A DNA stretch of 64,000 bases from Celerinatantimonas yamalensis. GTDB lineage: Bacteria > Pseudomonadota > Gammaproteobacteria > Enterobacterales > Celerinatantimonadaceae. Both the position numbers and the translations under genes were made by a program. Below the pieces are notes generated by a model, which was given only the letters and a program-made list of their open reading frames with translations, searched no databases and had not been told where the DNA came from. Below, one piece after another: positions 43,457-52,319 of the stretch. Every line of letters begins with the position of its first letter. The first letter of the stretch is position 1. The stretch spans positions 124,001 through 188,000 of the forward strand of contig NZ_JBEQCT010000007.1 in NCBI RefSeq assembly GCF_046054155.1, read 5' to 3'.

Positions 43457-44538
43457 TATCTACTTTCACCCGCGACACATTCACTAAGCGCATCCACGCG
43501 CTGACACGCCTCGGCTAATTGCTCGCAACTGACACTAAACGGTAATTGATGCATATCTGGCGTTGCTACCGCCATATCAAACACGGCTTGCAGTTGCTCG
43601 GCTTGCCAATTAGCTTTGATCTGCGCTAGCGAAATAGGGACATAACACGCTTGTGCTAATCGAATTGCATCGAGTAGCTGTTCATCACTGCGCCCTTCAA
43701 GGGCCAACAGTACTAAATTCCCATAACCGACCAGCAGCCCATGACCAAATTCACGAACCTCATCATCAACGGTAAAGCCATTATAGAGCGCATGTGCTGC
43801 GCTAGAATGCACGCCGCTAGCCATCGTCGCCGTCATTCCTGCATTAAGAATAATGGCATCACAGACTTGTTCAAGAGCTTCGCTCGAATGACCTTGCTCT
43901 AAAGCCTGACACGCCTTAGCGCCAAAACGCTCAATTAAGTCATAACATAAGCGGCTATTAAACGCCGTTAACTGCTGATGTCCGATTAAATTTGTTTCAG
44001 AATGTTTAAGTGAGCGATACTCATACCATTTCGCTAAGGTATCGCCTAAGCCAGCGGCCAGCCAACGAAGCGGCGAATGAGCTAACAAAGTGGTATCAAC
44101 TAGCACCACGTCCGGTGCTTTGGAAAGATGATATATATCCAAAAAATGACCACTATCCAAGTAACGAACAGATAGAGGGGTCAAAGCGGCGCAGGTCGCG
44201 ACGATAGTAGGGATGGTTATAATAGGTAGTTGCAGCTCATCTGCTACTGCTTTACCGGTATCCATTGCTTTACCGCCACCGACAGCGACAATGACTTGCG
44301 CTTGTTGCTCACGAGCATGCGCTTTTAAGCGCTCAATTTGAGTCACCGAGCATTCACCACCAAACCAATGGTAGCGGGTCGATTCGATCACACCAATATG
44401 TTCTTCGAGCGCTTGCAAAGCCTTATGGCCACCAATCACCATCGTTCGTGGCCCCAATCGCTGGCAATACTCAACGAGTTGTCTGGCAACATTGGCACCA
44501 CGAATATAGTGGCTAGGTAGGTGAAATTCGACAGACAT
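43456..44538 (-). CDS. Glycerol-dehydrogenase-like iron/zinc alcohol dehydrogenase (HcxA-like)
   Basis: 360 residues of the GldA/YbdH branch: AVGGGKAMDTGKAVADEL (NAD site), TIPTIVATCAALTPLSVRY, GLGDTLAKWYEY with metal-ligand Asp, and His ligands in SSAAHALYNGFT and EFGHGLLVGYG. E. coli YbdH (HcxA) reduces 2-oxo acids to hydroxy acids with NADPH; glycerol or diols are alternatives. It is convergent with the yiaY-like gene. Confidence 0.88.
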   Translation of the reverse strand: MSVEFHLPSHYIRGANVARQLVEYCQRLGPRTMVIGGHKALQALEEHIGVIESTRYHWFGGECSVTQIERLKAHAREQQAQVIVAVGGGKAMDTGKAVADELQLPIITIPTIVATCAALTPLSVRYLDSGHFLDIYHLSKAPDVVLVDTTLLAHSPLRWLAAGLGDTLAKWYEYRSLKHSETNLIGHQQLTAFNSRLCYDLIERFGAKACQALEQGHSSEALEQVCDAIILNAGMTATMASGVHSSAAHALYNGFTVDDEVREFGHGLLVGYGNLVLLALEGRSDEQLLDAIRLAQACYVPISLAQIKANWQAEQLQAVFDMAVATPDMHQLPFSVSCEQLAEACQRVDALSECVAGESR

Positions 44539-44663
44539 AATTTAGACTCCGAACAGTCATGATGAATAAAGGAATCACCATACTAACGACCGACATCCAA
44601 TTAATAAATAAGTGATTAAGATAATTACAGAGCGAGTAGCATCCGCCGAGGATGTTGTCTTAT

Positions 44664-45383
44664 TTAACTGGTAAAAAAATGCCGCCAAAGATAGGAAAAT
44701 GGCAAAACCAGTACTAATGAGGGTAAAAAATTCACCACTGCAAAATTCATAATGTTAGCGATGCGAAGTCCCACTGCGATCATGATAATGCCGCCAACAG
44801 CGGAAAAATCGGCAAATGCAATGGGGTCCATATAAGGCATAATTGAGGTGGCAAGTGTAAATAAGATCGCTTGCACGCTAAACTGTACCACCGCTATCAG
44901 CGCAACGCTTGGCCCGAGGCTTATCGAGAAGATCATAGCGGTAATAAAGTCCATCATTGATTTAACCAATAACAGCTGGATATTGCCATTTAACCCTTCG
45001 GTCATCGAGCCAACCACCCCTAGCCCGCTGGCGCCAAAAACCACAATCAATGCCGTAAATTGCTGACTAAATTCACTCGGACTCAGGCTTCGCGGCACCG
45101 GCAATAGTCGATTCAATTTACGTTGTGCCCATTGTGCGGCGCGACTCACCCCCGCTTCCATAAAAATCAATTCACCGATGGCGGTCCCTAAAATCAGCGA
45201 CATCACCACCACTGGAATGAAATGAGATTTATTGACCATGGTAATACCAATCGCGATAGAGGCCAACGCAAAGGTCGGTGGCAACCCTTTTTGCAAACGC
45301 TGAGGAATTAACGGCGACAACAGCGGGCCACAAAGCCCGCCCACAATAATTGCCGCACTGTTAATCAGTGGTCCCAGTATCAT
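44664..45383 (-). CDS. DUF554 family membrane protein
   Basis: 239 residues, six or seven helices, of the YdfK/YqgA (DUF554) family: MILGPLINSAAIIVGGLCG start, GAVGLG-like loops such as VFGASGLGVVGSMTEGLNG and the SMMDFITAMIFSISLGPSV segment, and GGIIMIAVGLRIANI. Start ATG 45383 follows AAGGAGA. The function is unknown; a transport role is presumed for the family. No operon partner. Confidence 0.88.
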   Translation of the reverse strand: MILGPLINSAAIIVGGLCGPLLSPLIPQRLQKGLPPTFALASIAIGITMVNKSHFIPVVVMSLILGTAIGELIFMEAGVSRAAQWAQRKLNRLLPVPRSLSPSEFSQQFTALIVVFGASGLGVVGSMTEGLNGNIQLLLVKSMMDFITAMIFSISLGPSVALIAVVQFSVQAILFTLATSIMPYMDPIAFADFSAVGGIIMIAVGLRIANIMNFAVVNFLPSLVLVLPFSYLWRHFFTS

Positions 45384-45460
45384 TGAATATCTCCTTGTCC
45401 TTTCGATTAATTGCTCCTTCAACTTGCCAGAAATGCAATGATACAGGTGGCCAACGCACG

Positions 45461-46471
45461 TTAGTGGTGATCTGGGTTGTTCTGAATAATCTCATTCACT
45501 GTCGTATCACCTGCCCCTAACGCTTTGGCGTTATCGAGAGTCACCTGGGCGATTGCCGTCAGAGCCTCATGGGTTAAAAACGCTTGGTGACCTGTAAAGA
45601 TCACATTATGGCAAGCGGATAAGCGGCGAAAGACATCGTCTTGGATCACTTCATCCGAGAGATCTTCAAAGAAAAGATTTTGCTCATTTTCATAAACATC
45701 CAGCGCTAACCCACCTAAAAGTCCTTGTTTAAGCGCATCGATAGCAGCAACAGAATCCACCAGTTTACCACGACTGGTATTGATAAGAACTGTTTTAGGT
45801 TGCATCAATGAGAAAGCGCGGCGGTCGATTAAATAAGTACTATCAGCGGTTAACGGGCAATGTAAGCTAATCACTTTGCTCAAACTAAGCAACTCATCGA
45901 ACGCAACATAACGCCCGCCGAGTTTTTCAAACTCGGCATTAGGGTAGGGATCAAAACCGATGACTTGGCAGCCGAAACCACGAAAAATTCGCGCCGTAGC
46001 CAACCCAATTTTCCCCGTACCAATCACACCAACAGTGCGTCCATGCATGTTAAAACCAGTCAGCCCTTCCAAACTAAAATTGGCATCACGAGTGCGTAGA
46101 TACGCTTTATGGATACGCCGGTTTAGCGTCATCAGTAACGCAATCGCATGTTCGGCGACCGCTTCTGGCGAATAAGCAGGAACGCGGGCTACATGGATCC
46201 CCAAGCGTTTGGCACAGGCCAAGTCCACATTGTTAAACCCCGCGCAACGCATCAGTAGAATTTTGATCCCCAACTCGCTTAAAATGGTGAGCGTTTGTGC
46301 ATTTATTTCGTCATTCACGAACGCACAGACAGCATCAGCGCCTTTGGCTAACGAGGCGGTTTTAGGCGTTAGTGTAATAGCAAAATAGTCCAGCTCAAAT
46401 TCGTAGGTCTGATTGATTAGATCAAAATATTCGCGATCATATTTTTTAGCGCTAAATAAACAAATTTTCAT
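45461..46471 (-). CDS. ldhA: D-lactate dehydrogenase (fermentative)
   Basis: 336 residues, colinear with E. coli LdhA: RCAGFNNVDLACAKRLG, RVPAYSPEAVAEHAIALLMTLNRR, GVIGTGKIGLATARIF (NAD loop), catalytic Arg in INTSRGKLVDS, Glu in LDVYENEQNLFFED, His in FTGHQAFLTHEALT. It reduces pyruvate to D-lactate in fermentation. Start ATG 46471 has AAAGGTGAGG upstream. Confidence 0.95.
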   Translation of the reverse strand: MKICLFSAKKYDREYFDLINQTYEFELDYFAITLTPKTASLAKGADAVCAFVNDEINAQTLTILSELGIKILLMRCAGFNNVDLACAKRLGIHVARVPAYSPEAVAEHAIALLMTLNRRIHKAYLRTRDANFSLEGLTGFNMHGRTVGVIGTGKIGLATARIFRGFGCQVIGFDPYPNAEFEKLGGRYVAFDELLSLSKVISLHCPLTADSTYLIDRRAFSLMQPKTVLINTSRGKLVDSVAAIDALKQGLLGGLALDVYENEQNLFFEDLSDEVIQDDVFRRLSACHNVIFTGHQAFLTHEALTAIAQVTLDNAKALGAGDTTVNEIIQNNPDHH

Positions 46472-46683
46472 AGCCTCACCTTTGTTACAGTATTTGCCAA
46501 CTGGCAGATACATCACTCAAGATAGGCCTTCATCTTTGCAGGATTTGTCTCGAACAGCAAAGAACTTAGAAATATATCGAAAAGCGACTGCTGTCGTTTG
46601 ATGACTCAAACAATAGAAAGTCCTTGGATTGTATTATATAAACGAATAACCTGTTGTATGATCTCCTAATCTGGAACGTTACA

Positions 46684-46842
46684 ATGAAAGCTATGATAAA
46701 AATCGTGCTCACGACCATACTCATCGGTAGTTTGTCAGGCTGCATGTTATTTCCACCACCACATGGTGGTGGTGGTCCATCAGGTCCATCAGGTCCACAA
46801 TTACATAGTGGTGATGGTGTCCACCCGATGCCAGGGCAATAG
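46684..46842 (+). CDS. Small Gly/Pro-rich lipoprotein
   Basis: 52 residues: a lipoprotein signal (MIKIVLTTILIGSLSGC, lipobox LSGC, Cys about 18-20 from the start) followed by a mature part of about 33 residues rich in Pro, Gly and His (PPPHGGGGPSGPSGP). It is not a member of any family I know. Ribosome site weak (GGAACGTT). A strong terminator follows, which supports a real transcript. Confidence 0.65.
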   Translation: MKAMIKIVLTTILIGSLSGCMLFPPPHGGGGPSGPSGPQLHSGDGVHPMPGQ

Positions 46843-46883
46843 CACGAGCGAATTTGTGCATTGTGACGCGTAATCGCACTCAG

Positions 46884-46915
46884 ACGCTGTAGCAATAAGC
46901 AGCTACAGCGTTATT
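46884..46915 (+). terminator. Terminator of the small lipoprotein gene
   Basis: ACGCTGTAGC and GCTACAGCGT, eight-base loop, followed by TATT, about 40 bases after the stop. Confidence 0.65.
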
Positions 46916-46962
46916 CGTGCCCAAAGTTGCAGTGGTTAAATCTGTCACAAAATAAGCATCGG

Positions 46963-47910
46963 CTATACAACTCGATAAGCCAATGGGTCATTCTGTTTAA
47001 GCCTCTGTAAATTCTCGACAACGGCATCAAAAATCCCCTGCTGAGACAGGTGAGTCACCCCTCCGATATGGGCGCTGGCAATCACATTTTGTGCAAATAA
47101 GGGATGATCTGGATCTGCGGGTTCCTGTTCAAATACATCTAATCCCGCCCCAGCTAGGCGTTGTTGATTCAAAGCGTCAACCAATGCATCGGTGTCGACC
47201 ACCCCACCGCGACCAACATTAATCACAAACGCACTCGGTTTCATCAATGCCAATCGATGGCTATTTAAAAGATGGTGGCTATCGGGAGAATCGGGCAGCG
47301 TTAAGATCACGTGATCGCTGCAAGAGAGCAAAGTGTCAAGCTGACTCATATCGGCACACCACTCTAAACCAAAGCGTTCGGCTAATGCTGTATCAGCATG
47401 GCGCTTCACCGCCAATAAGGTCATATCAAAAGCACGCAGCCGTTTGGCGATGGCTTGTCCTAACCCACCGAAGCCAATTAACCCAACCGTGCGTCCTTGT
47501 AAGGTGTCCCCGCACGGGGTGCCAAGCTGGCGTTGCTGGAGCGCTTGCGGTATAAGGCGCGCTTGACGCACCAAGGAGAGCATCATCCATACAGTTAACT
47601 CAGCCACCGAATCGGCATTACCGCTATCGCCTGTTGGCACATTGGCCACCGCAATCTTGCGCATCTCGGCTGCGGCTAAATCAACGCCTTCAAGCCCCGC
47701 CCCCACTTGCTGAATCAACTTCAACTGATTGGCCGAAGCCAGCACGGGTTCGGTGACTTTACTCATGGTTGGGATCAACACATCCACGCCGTGCAGATCG
47801 TGCAATTGATAGTGGCCTAATGCTTGCCATTCAAATTCGGGTAGCGCCTGTTGGTAACGGTAAAATATCCCGCCCCAGGCATCTTCTGGCGCTGCAAATA
47901 ACACTTTCAT
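46963..47910 (-). CDS. D-isomer 2-hydroxyacid dehydrogenase
   Basis: 315 residues. GLIGFGGLGQAIAKRLRAF is the NAD(P) loop, VINVGRGGVVDTDALVDAL has the catalytic Arg, LDVFEQEPADPDHPLF the Glu, and SAHIGGVTHLS the His. It belongs to the PdxB/SerA/GhrB-like group; the substrate (glyoxylate, hydroxypyruvate or another 2-oxo acid) is not clear. It is distinct from the LdhA next door. It stands alone. Confidence 0.88.
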   Translation of the reverse strand: MKVLFAAPEDAWGGIFYRYQQALPEFEWQALGHYQLHDLHGVDVLIPTMSKVTEPVLASANQLKLIQQVGAGLEGVDLAAAEMRKIAVANVPTGDSGNADSVAELTVWMMLSLVRQARLIPQALQQRQLGTPCGDTLQGRTVGLIGFGGLGQAIAKRLRAFDMTLLAVKRHADTALAERFGLEWCADMSQLDTLLSCSDHVILTLPDSPDSHHLLNSHRLALMKPSAFVINVGRGGVVDTDALVDALNQQRLAGAGLDVFEQEPADPDHPLFAQNVIASAHIGGVTHLSQQGIFDAVVENLQRLKQNDPLAYRVV

Positions 47911-48364
47911 CGTATTCTCCTATCCCTTGAAGCCTGATCGCCCGTTGAGCCATTGGCTGTTAGGGAGCACTCACACGTCGATTGCCTGTGTATGTTTCAC
48001 ATAATAAGATTCATCGTCGCGATTTTTCTAATCAAGATCAAGCAACTATGATCAAGAATGCACTATTACTTGGAGCGTATTGACGTTTCAGGGACGTTTT
48101 TGCAGCGAGTTGGCGGGCAGTTATTCCATTGCATGTCGTCATGCGACATAACAAATGAATAATAAATTGAATAAAACGTTGACCAGAGAGTTCGTCTGAG
48201 TAGGCTTTGCTCCTACTTTTTCATTGCCAGCCGCTCGTTACTCATGAGCAATCACGCCACATTGTTTTTCATTTCGCGAGCTGACCTTGTCAGAACCAAC
48301 AAAATATAATTTTGAACCGTCGAGATACCCTAGAGAGACTGGTTTATCTAATAAGTTTTAGATA
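47911..48364. other. Intergenic between hydroxyacid dehydrogenase and DAHP synthase genes
   Basis: About 450 bases without a frame I can support. It contains the promoter of the hydroxyacid dehydrogenase at its left end. Confidence 0.4.
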
Positions 48365-48393
48365 AAACATCCGAGCACTCGGCTCGGATGTTT
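48365..48393 (-). terminator. Terminator of DAHP synthase gene
   Basis: AAACATCCGAG and CTCGGATGTTT form an 11-bp perfect stem with a seven-base loop, followed on the minus strand by TTATC. It lies 22 bases after the stop. Confidence 0.85.
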
Positions 48394-48414
48394 ATTGTCG
48401 AAAATCAAAAGCGT

Positions 48415-49773
48415 TTAGGCCATCGCGCTACGCGCTGCTTTAATATTGTCAGCGATTAAAAATGCTAACTCTAACGCCTGATCCGCATTCAAACGGGGAT
48501 CGCAGTAGGTATGATAACGCTCAGCTAAGTCATGCTCGGTAATATGAAAGGCCCCGCCAACACATTCCGTCACATTACGCCCAGTCATCTCAAAATGAAC
48601 CCCACCGGCATAAGAGCCTTCACTGGCATGGATCTCAAAGAAGCTTCGTACTTCGCGCAAGACATCATCAACGCGGCGAGTTTTATAACCATTAGGCGCT
48701 TTAATGGTGTTACCATGCATCGGATCACAGCTCCAAACCACATGCTTACCTTCACGCTCAATAGCACGAATCAGCGCGGGGAGATGGTCAGCGACATGAT
48801 CGGCTCCCATCCGCACAATCAGATTCAAGCGGCCACCATCGTTATTCGGGTTGATGATATCAATTAAGCGTAACAACTCATCAGGATCAGTTGTTGGACC
48901 CGCTTTCAAGCCAATTGCATTTTCAATCCCCCGGGCAAACTCCACATGGGCATGATCAAGTTGACGAGTGCGATCGCCAATCCACAACATATGGGCCGCA
49001 CAGTCATACCATTTGCCCGTTAAACTATCACAACGAGTCAGTGCTTGTTCATATGGCAATAACAGCGCTTCATGCGAGGTATACAAGGTCGTTTCACGCA
49101 GTTGCGGAGCAGTCTGCGAGTTAATGCCGCAGGCATTCATGAATAATAGCGATTCATCAATACGACTCGCAATATTGCGATAGCGATCCGCGAGTGGACT
49201 TTTTTCGACAAAATCCAAGTTCCACTTATGTACCTGCTGCAGATCGGCTAAGCCGCCTTGAGCAAATGCACGGAGTAGGTTTAATGTGGATGTTGACTGA
49301 TGATAAGCTTTGAGCATCCGCTCTGGATCAGGAATACGGGAAGATTTATCAAAACCAATTGCATTGATGATATCACCCCGATAAGAGGGTAACTCAATCC
49401 CGTTAATCGTCTCCGTATTGGCGCTGCGTGGTTTAGCAAATTGCCCCGCCACTCGGCCAATTTTGACTACTGGTTTTTGTCCACCAAAGGTCAGCACAAC
49501 GGCCATCTGCATTAGTGCTTTGAAAAAATCACGGATATGAATAGTACTAAACTCATCAAAGCTTTCAGCGCAGTCCCCGCCTTGAAGCAAAAATGCTTCG
49601 CCACGTGCAACTTTTGCCAAATCAGCTCGCAGTGCCCGTGCTTCCCCAGCAAAAACCAAAGGAGGTTGTCCGGCTAGCTGTTTTTCGACGCGATGCAAAG
49701 CATCGCTATCGGGATAGTCTGGGATCTGTTTGGCTGGTTTATCCCGCCAGCTAGACGGTGTCCATTCGGTCAT
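48415..49773 (-). CDS. 3-deoxy-7-phosphoheptulonate synthase, class II
   Basis: 452 residues of the plant/Pseudomonas-type class II DAHP synthase, the first enzyme of aromatic biosynthesis (PEP + erythrose-4-phosphate). Motifs: LQGGDCAESFDEF with the metal-binding Cys, KIGRVAGQFAKPRS, NIASRIDESLLFMNACG, IGLKAGPTTDPDELLRLI, WSCDPMHGNT with metal ligand, and HFEMTGRNVTECVGG. The short N-terminal arm is reduced relative to Mycobacterium enzymes. Start ATG 49773. Many enteric relatives use only class I enzymes, so this supports a non-enteric lineage or an extra isozyme. Confidence 0.94.
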   Translation of the reverse strand: MTEWTPSSWRDKPAKQIPDYPDSDALHRVEKQLAGQPPLVFAGEARALRADLAKVARGEAFLLQGGDCAESFDEFSTIHIRDFFKALMQMAVVLTFGGQKPVVKIGRVAGQFAKPRSANTETINGIELPSYRGDIINAIGFDKSSRIPDPERMLKAYHQSTSTLNLLRAFAQGGLADLQQVHKWNLDFVEKSPLADRYRNIASRIDESLLFMNACGINSQTAPQLRETTLYTSHEALLLPYEQALTRCDSLTGKWYDCAAHMLWIGDRTRQLDHAHVEFARGIENAIGLKAGPTTDPDELLRLIDIINPNNDGGRLNLIVRMGADHVADHLPALIRAIEREGKHVVWSCDPMHGNTIKAPNGYKTRRVDDVLREVRSFFEIHASEGSYAGGVHFEMTGRNVTECVGGAFHITEHDLAERYHTYCDPRLNADQALELAFLIADNIKAARSAMA

Positions 49774-49944
49774 TCTCTTTTCCCGTGCTCTCAATAAAAG
49801 TGCTTATAATAGGGGATTTGAAGCGCATGAAAACCCCTTCATTTAACTATTTTTCAGGTACCGGAAAATCGCTCATAAAAGGGGGCTCTCATAGGATTTC
49901 TATGCATTATTTCCCCATATTAGCGAATTTTTAAAGCAGCCGGA

Positions 49945-50232
49945 TTACTGCTCGTTTTGATCAGGCTCGCTGCGCTCATCTGTCAGAGGAGTCAGCTTGG
50001 CTTCCACTTCACTAAGACGCTGCTCTAAATCGCTCAGCTTTTCGCGCGTACGCAGCAACACTTGCGCTTGCACATCAAAATCATCGCGGCTGACCATATC
50101 TAATTGATTCAGTTTAGCTTGCAGTAGTTGCTTCACCCGCCGCTCAAATTCATCCCCAGCTGATTTAATCCCTGAAGGCACCATCTCGCGGATCTGCTTA
50201 GCCAACTCTTCAAGTTTGTTTGGATTCAACAT
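49945..50232 (-). CDS. ubiK: Ubiquinone biosynthesis accessory factor UbiK
   Basis: 95 residues, the YqiC/BMFP family: LEELAKQIREMVPSGIKSAGDEFERR, then VSRDDFDVQAQVLLRTREKL and a C-terminal coiled coil LSDLEQRLSEVEAKL. UbiK trimers bind UbiJ and lipid and support aerobic ubiquinone synthesis. Single gene. Confidence 0.92.
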   Translation of the reverse strand: MLNPNKLEELAKQIREMVPSGIKSAGDEFERRVKQLLQAKLNQLDMVSRDDFDVQAQVLLRTREKLSDLEQRLSEVEAKLTPLTDERSEPDQNEQ

Positions 50233-50352
50233 TTATTCACCTTGTGCTTTGAGCTACGATTGATGTGTATTGTAGTCAGTCTCACCGGTCAAACACCAGT
50301 GATTCAAATCAATTAATCGAAAAGCCGGGCAAAAATCCGTCACGGAGGACTC

Positions 50353-50802
50353 ATGATCCAATGGCACGCGAAATCATTCACCGCACTAAGTACTCGTGAG
50401 CTGTACCAATTTTTGAAGCTGCGAGTGGATGTCTTTGTGGTTGAACAGCATTGCCCCTATCCCGAGTTAGATGGCTATGATCACCATGACAAATTGATCC
50501 ATCTGATGGGCTGGCAAGATGATGTGCTTTGTTGTTATGCCCGCATTTTGCCACCGGGGCTAACCTTTGATACCCCCAGCATTGGCCGCGTCATTGTCAG
50601 CGCAACCGCTCGCGGCGGTCAGTTAGGACGCACACTGATGCAACAAGCCATAACCATCTGCCAAACCTCGTGGCCAAAGCACGCCATTACTATTGGCGCG
50701 CAGGCGCATCTACAACGTTTTTATCAATCGCTGGGGTTTACGCCAATCTCCGACATCTATTTAGAGGATGGTATCCCTCATCTAGATATGCAGTTGGGTT
50801 AA
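50353..50802 (+). CDS. elaA: GNAT acetyltransferase ElaA
   Basis: 149 residues, matching ElaA: LYQFLKLRVDVFVVEQHCPYPELDG, CYARILPP, GRVIVSATARGGQLGRTLM (acetyl-CoA loop R/QxxGxG/A variant), LGAQAHLQRFYQSLGF as AQAHLQRFYQSLGF, YLEDGIPHLDM. Substrate unknown. GGAGGACTC precedes the ATG. Convergent, four bases overlapping with ybaK. Confidence 0.93.
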   Translation: MIQWHAKSFTALSTRELYQFLKLRVDVFVVEQHCPYPELDGYDHHDKLIHLMGWQDDVLCCYARILPPGLTFDTPSIGRVIVSATARGGQLGRTLMQQAITICQTSWPKHAITIGAQAHLQRFYQSLGFTPISDIYLEDGIPHLDMQLG

Positions 50803-51275
50803 TCACTGGCAATGGGAGCAAACTGACCCCGCACCAAAGCCACTAGCGGCCGAGGAGCTAACTGCAAGGTTAAACCGCGCTTACCACCACTAACAAAGAT
50901 CTCGCAGCGATCCGCCGCGGAACTATCTACAAAGGTTGGTAGCGATTTTTTTTGCCCAAGTGGACTAATTCCACCTTTGATGTAACCGGTGGTTTTCTCC
51001 GCTTGGGATGGATCGGCCATCTTCATTTTTTTCATCCCTGCGGCTTTGGCTAGTTTTTTCAGATCAAGATGTCCCGCCACAGGCACCACCGCCACCACCA
51101 TTTGCTTAGGATTGTGCTCATCACAGGCAATCAAAGTTTTATACATGGCACTGGGCTCGATAGCGAGTTTGCTGGCCGCTTCCTCGCCAAAGCTGGTGGA
51201 TTGCGCATCATGCTCATAATGATGCAGTTGATAGTCGATTTTGGCGCGTTTAAGCGCATTAATTGCAGGTGTCAT
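50799..51275 (-). CDS. ybaK: Cys-tRNA(Pro)/Cys-tRNA(Cys) deacylase YbaK
   Basis: 158 residues of the YbaK/EbsC editing family: HHYEHDAQSTSFGEEAASKL, MYKTLIA, VAVVPVAGHLDLKKLAKAAG with the catalytic Lys region, TGYIKGGISPLGQKKSLPTFVD. It clears mischarged Cys-tRNA(Pro). Start ATG 51275 matches the E. coli protein (MTPA); no good ribosome site is seen. The stop overlaps elaA. Confidence 0.92.
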   Translation of the reverse strand: MTPAINALKRAKIDYQLHHYEHDAQSTSFGEEAASKLAIEPSAMYKTLIACDEHNPKQMVVAVVPVAGHLDLKKLAKAAGMKKMKMADPSQAEKTTGYIKGGISPLGQKKSLPTFVDSSAADRCEIFVSGGKRGLTLQLAPRPLVALVRGQFAPIASD

Positions 51276-51282
51276 AATCGTA

Positions 51283-52176
51283 TTAATCACTAAATGAATG
51301 ATGAGCGGCTAATTGCCAAAAACGCTGCACCAGAGGTTCATGCAACCGCTTGGACAATGCGCAGATCCCCATGTCGAAGGGCTCGATAGGCACATCAACC
51401 GCCACTTTATTAATTCGCTCGCTCACTGGACTATTGGCCAGCACTACATCGGGTGCAATGCCAACCCCGCTCCCCAACGCTACCATACTAACCAACGCTT
51501 CATGGCCGGCAACCGTTGCTACAATCGGCGGATCAATGTGCATATGCTCAAACCAACTCTCCAAGCGCCGCCGGGCCGGGCCAAGCTCTGGCAAAATAAA
51601 CGGCACGTGCGCCCAGTCAATGGGCTTGGCGTCGAGCATCTCTTTAGCTAAACAGTTTACTCGGGGTGCGATAATCGACAAAGGAACTTTGGTCATACTG
51701 GCAAAATTCACCGATAATGGCAGTGAATCGGGACGCGCGGCTAAGGCAACATCTGCCAAAGCATCACGAACCATGGGAACGGCCATCGCCACATCCCCGG
51801 TAAGAAGCTTAATTTCAGCCCCCGGACACACTAAGCGAAAGCGATCCAGCAGCTGCGGGAGATGGCTGTAACTGGCCGTCACGGAGCAATACACACTGAG
51901 CTCGCCCGTAAGATCCGCTCGGTCGCCACATAGATCGGCTTGCAGTTGGCGCCAATCAGCTAGCCACTGCTTGGTAAAGCGGCGAACTTGCTCACCGGAT
52001 TGGGTCAGACTTACTGAGCGTTTATCGCGGGTAAAAAGCCGCGCCCCAAGCTCTTCTTCTAAGCGCATAATCGAACGGCTCAGGGTTGAGGGGCTCACAT
52101 GCATTTGCTCACTAGTCCGGCCAAAGTGCAAGCTGTTGCACAGATGCAAAAATAGTTCGGCACTGCGTTGATCCAT
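51283..52176 (-). CDS. ilvY: LysR-family regulator IlvY
   Basis: 297 residues. HTH LFLHLCNSLHFGRTSEQMHVS and PSTLSRSIMRLEEELGARLF. The effector domain has GELSVYCSVTASYSHLP, LLTGDVAMAVPMVRDALADVALAARP, GVGIAPDVVLANSP. These are IlvY landmarks. It activates the divergent ilvC in response to acetolactate and acetohydroxybutyrate. The shared control region contains a perfect dyad. Confidence 0.94.
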   Translation of the reverse strand: MDQRSAELFLHLCNSLHFGRTSEQMHVSPSTLSRSIMRLEEELGARLFTRDKRSVSLTQSGEQVRRFTKQWLADWRQLQADLCGDRADLTGELSVYCSVTASYSHLPQLLDRFRLVCPGAEIKLLTGDVAMAVPMVRDALADVALAARPDSLPLSVNFASMTKVPLSIIAPRVNCLAKEMLDAKPIDWAHVPFILPELGPARRRLESWFEHMHIDPPIVATVAGHEALVSMVALGSGVGIAPDVVLANSPVSERINKVAVDVPIEPFDMGICALSKRLHEPLVQRFWQLAAHHSFSD

Positions 52177-52199
52177 GCTTTGTCACCCCCGTCTGATTG

Positions 52200-52220
52200 G
52201 TATTGCATATTTTGCAATAC
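52200..52220. promoter_or_regulatory. IlvY operator, ilvY-ilvC control region
   Basis: GTATTGCA, five bases, TGCAATAC: a perfect 8-5-8 dyad directly before ilvY. A second half-site (ACGCAATAC) occurs near 52244-52252. Tandem operators between ilvY and ilvC are the known arrangement in E. coli. Confidence 0.75.
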
Positions 52221-52319
52221 TCTATTTCGTATATATCATTTTACGCAATACCCATGAGCTTTTATAGTAAGTTCATCAATACAATAATTAGTCTGATAGA
52301 TTCTTGGAGAGCAACACAC

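Noticed and set aside
52197..52319. N-terminal extension of IlvC
   Set aside because: It would cover the ilvY-ilvC operators; the known protein starts at ATG 52320 with a good ribosome site.
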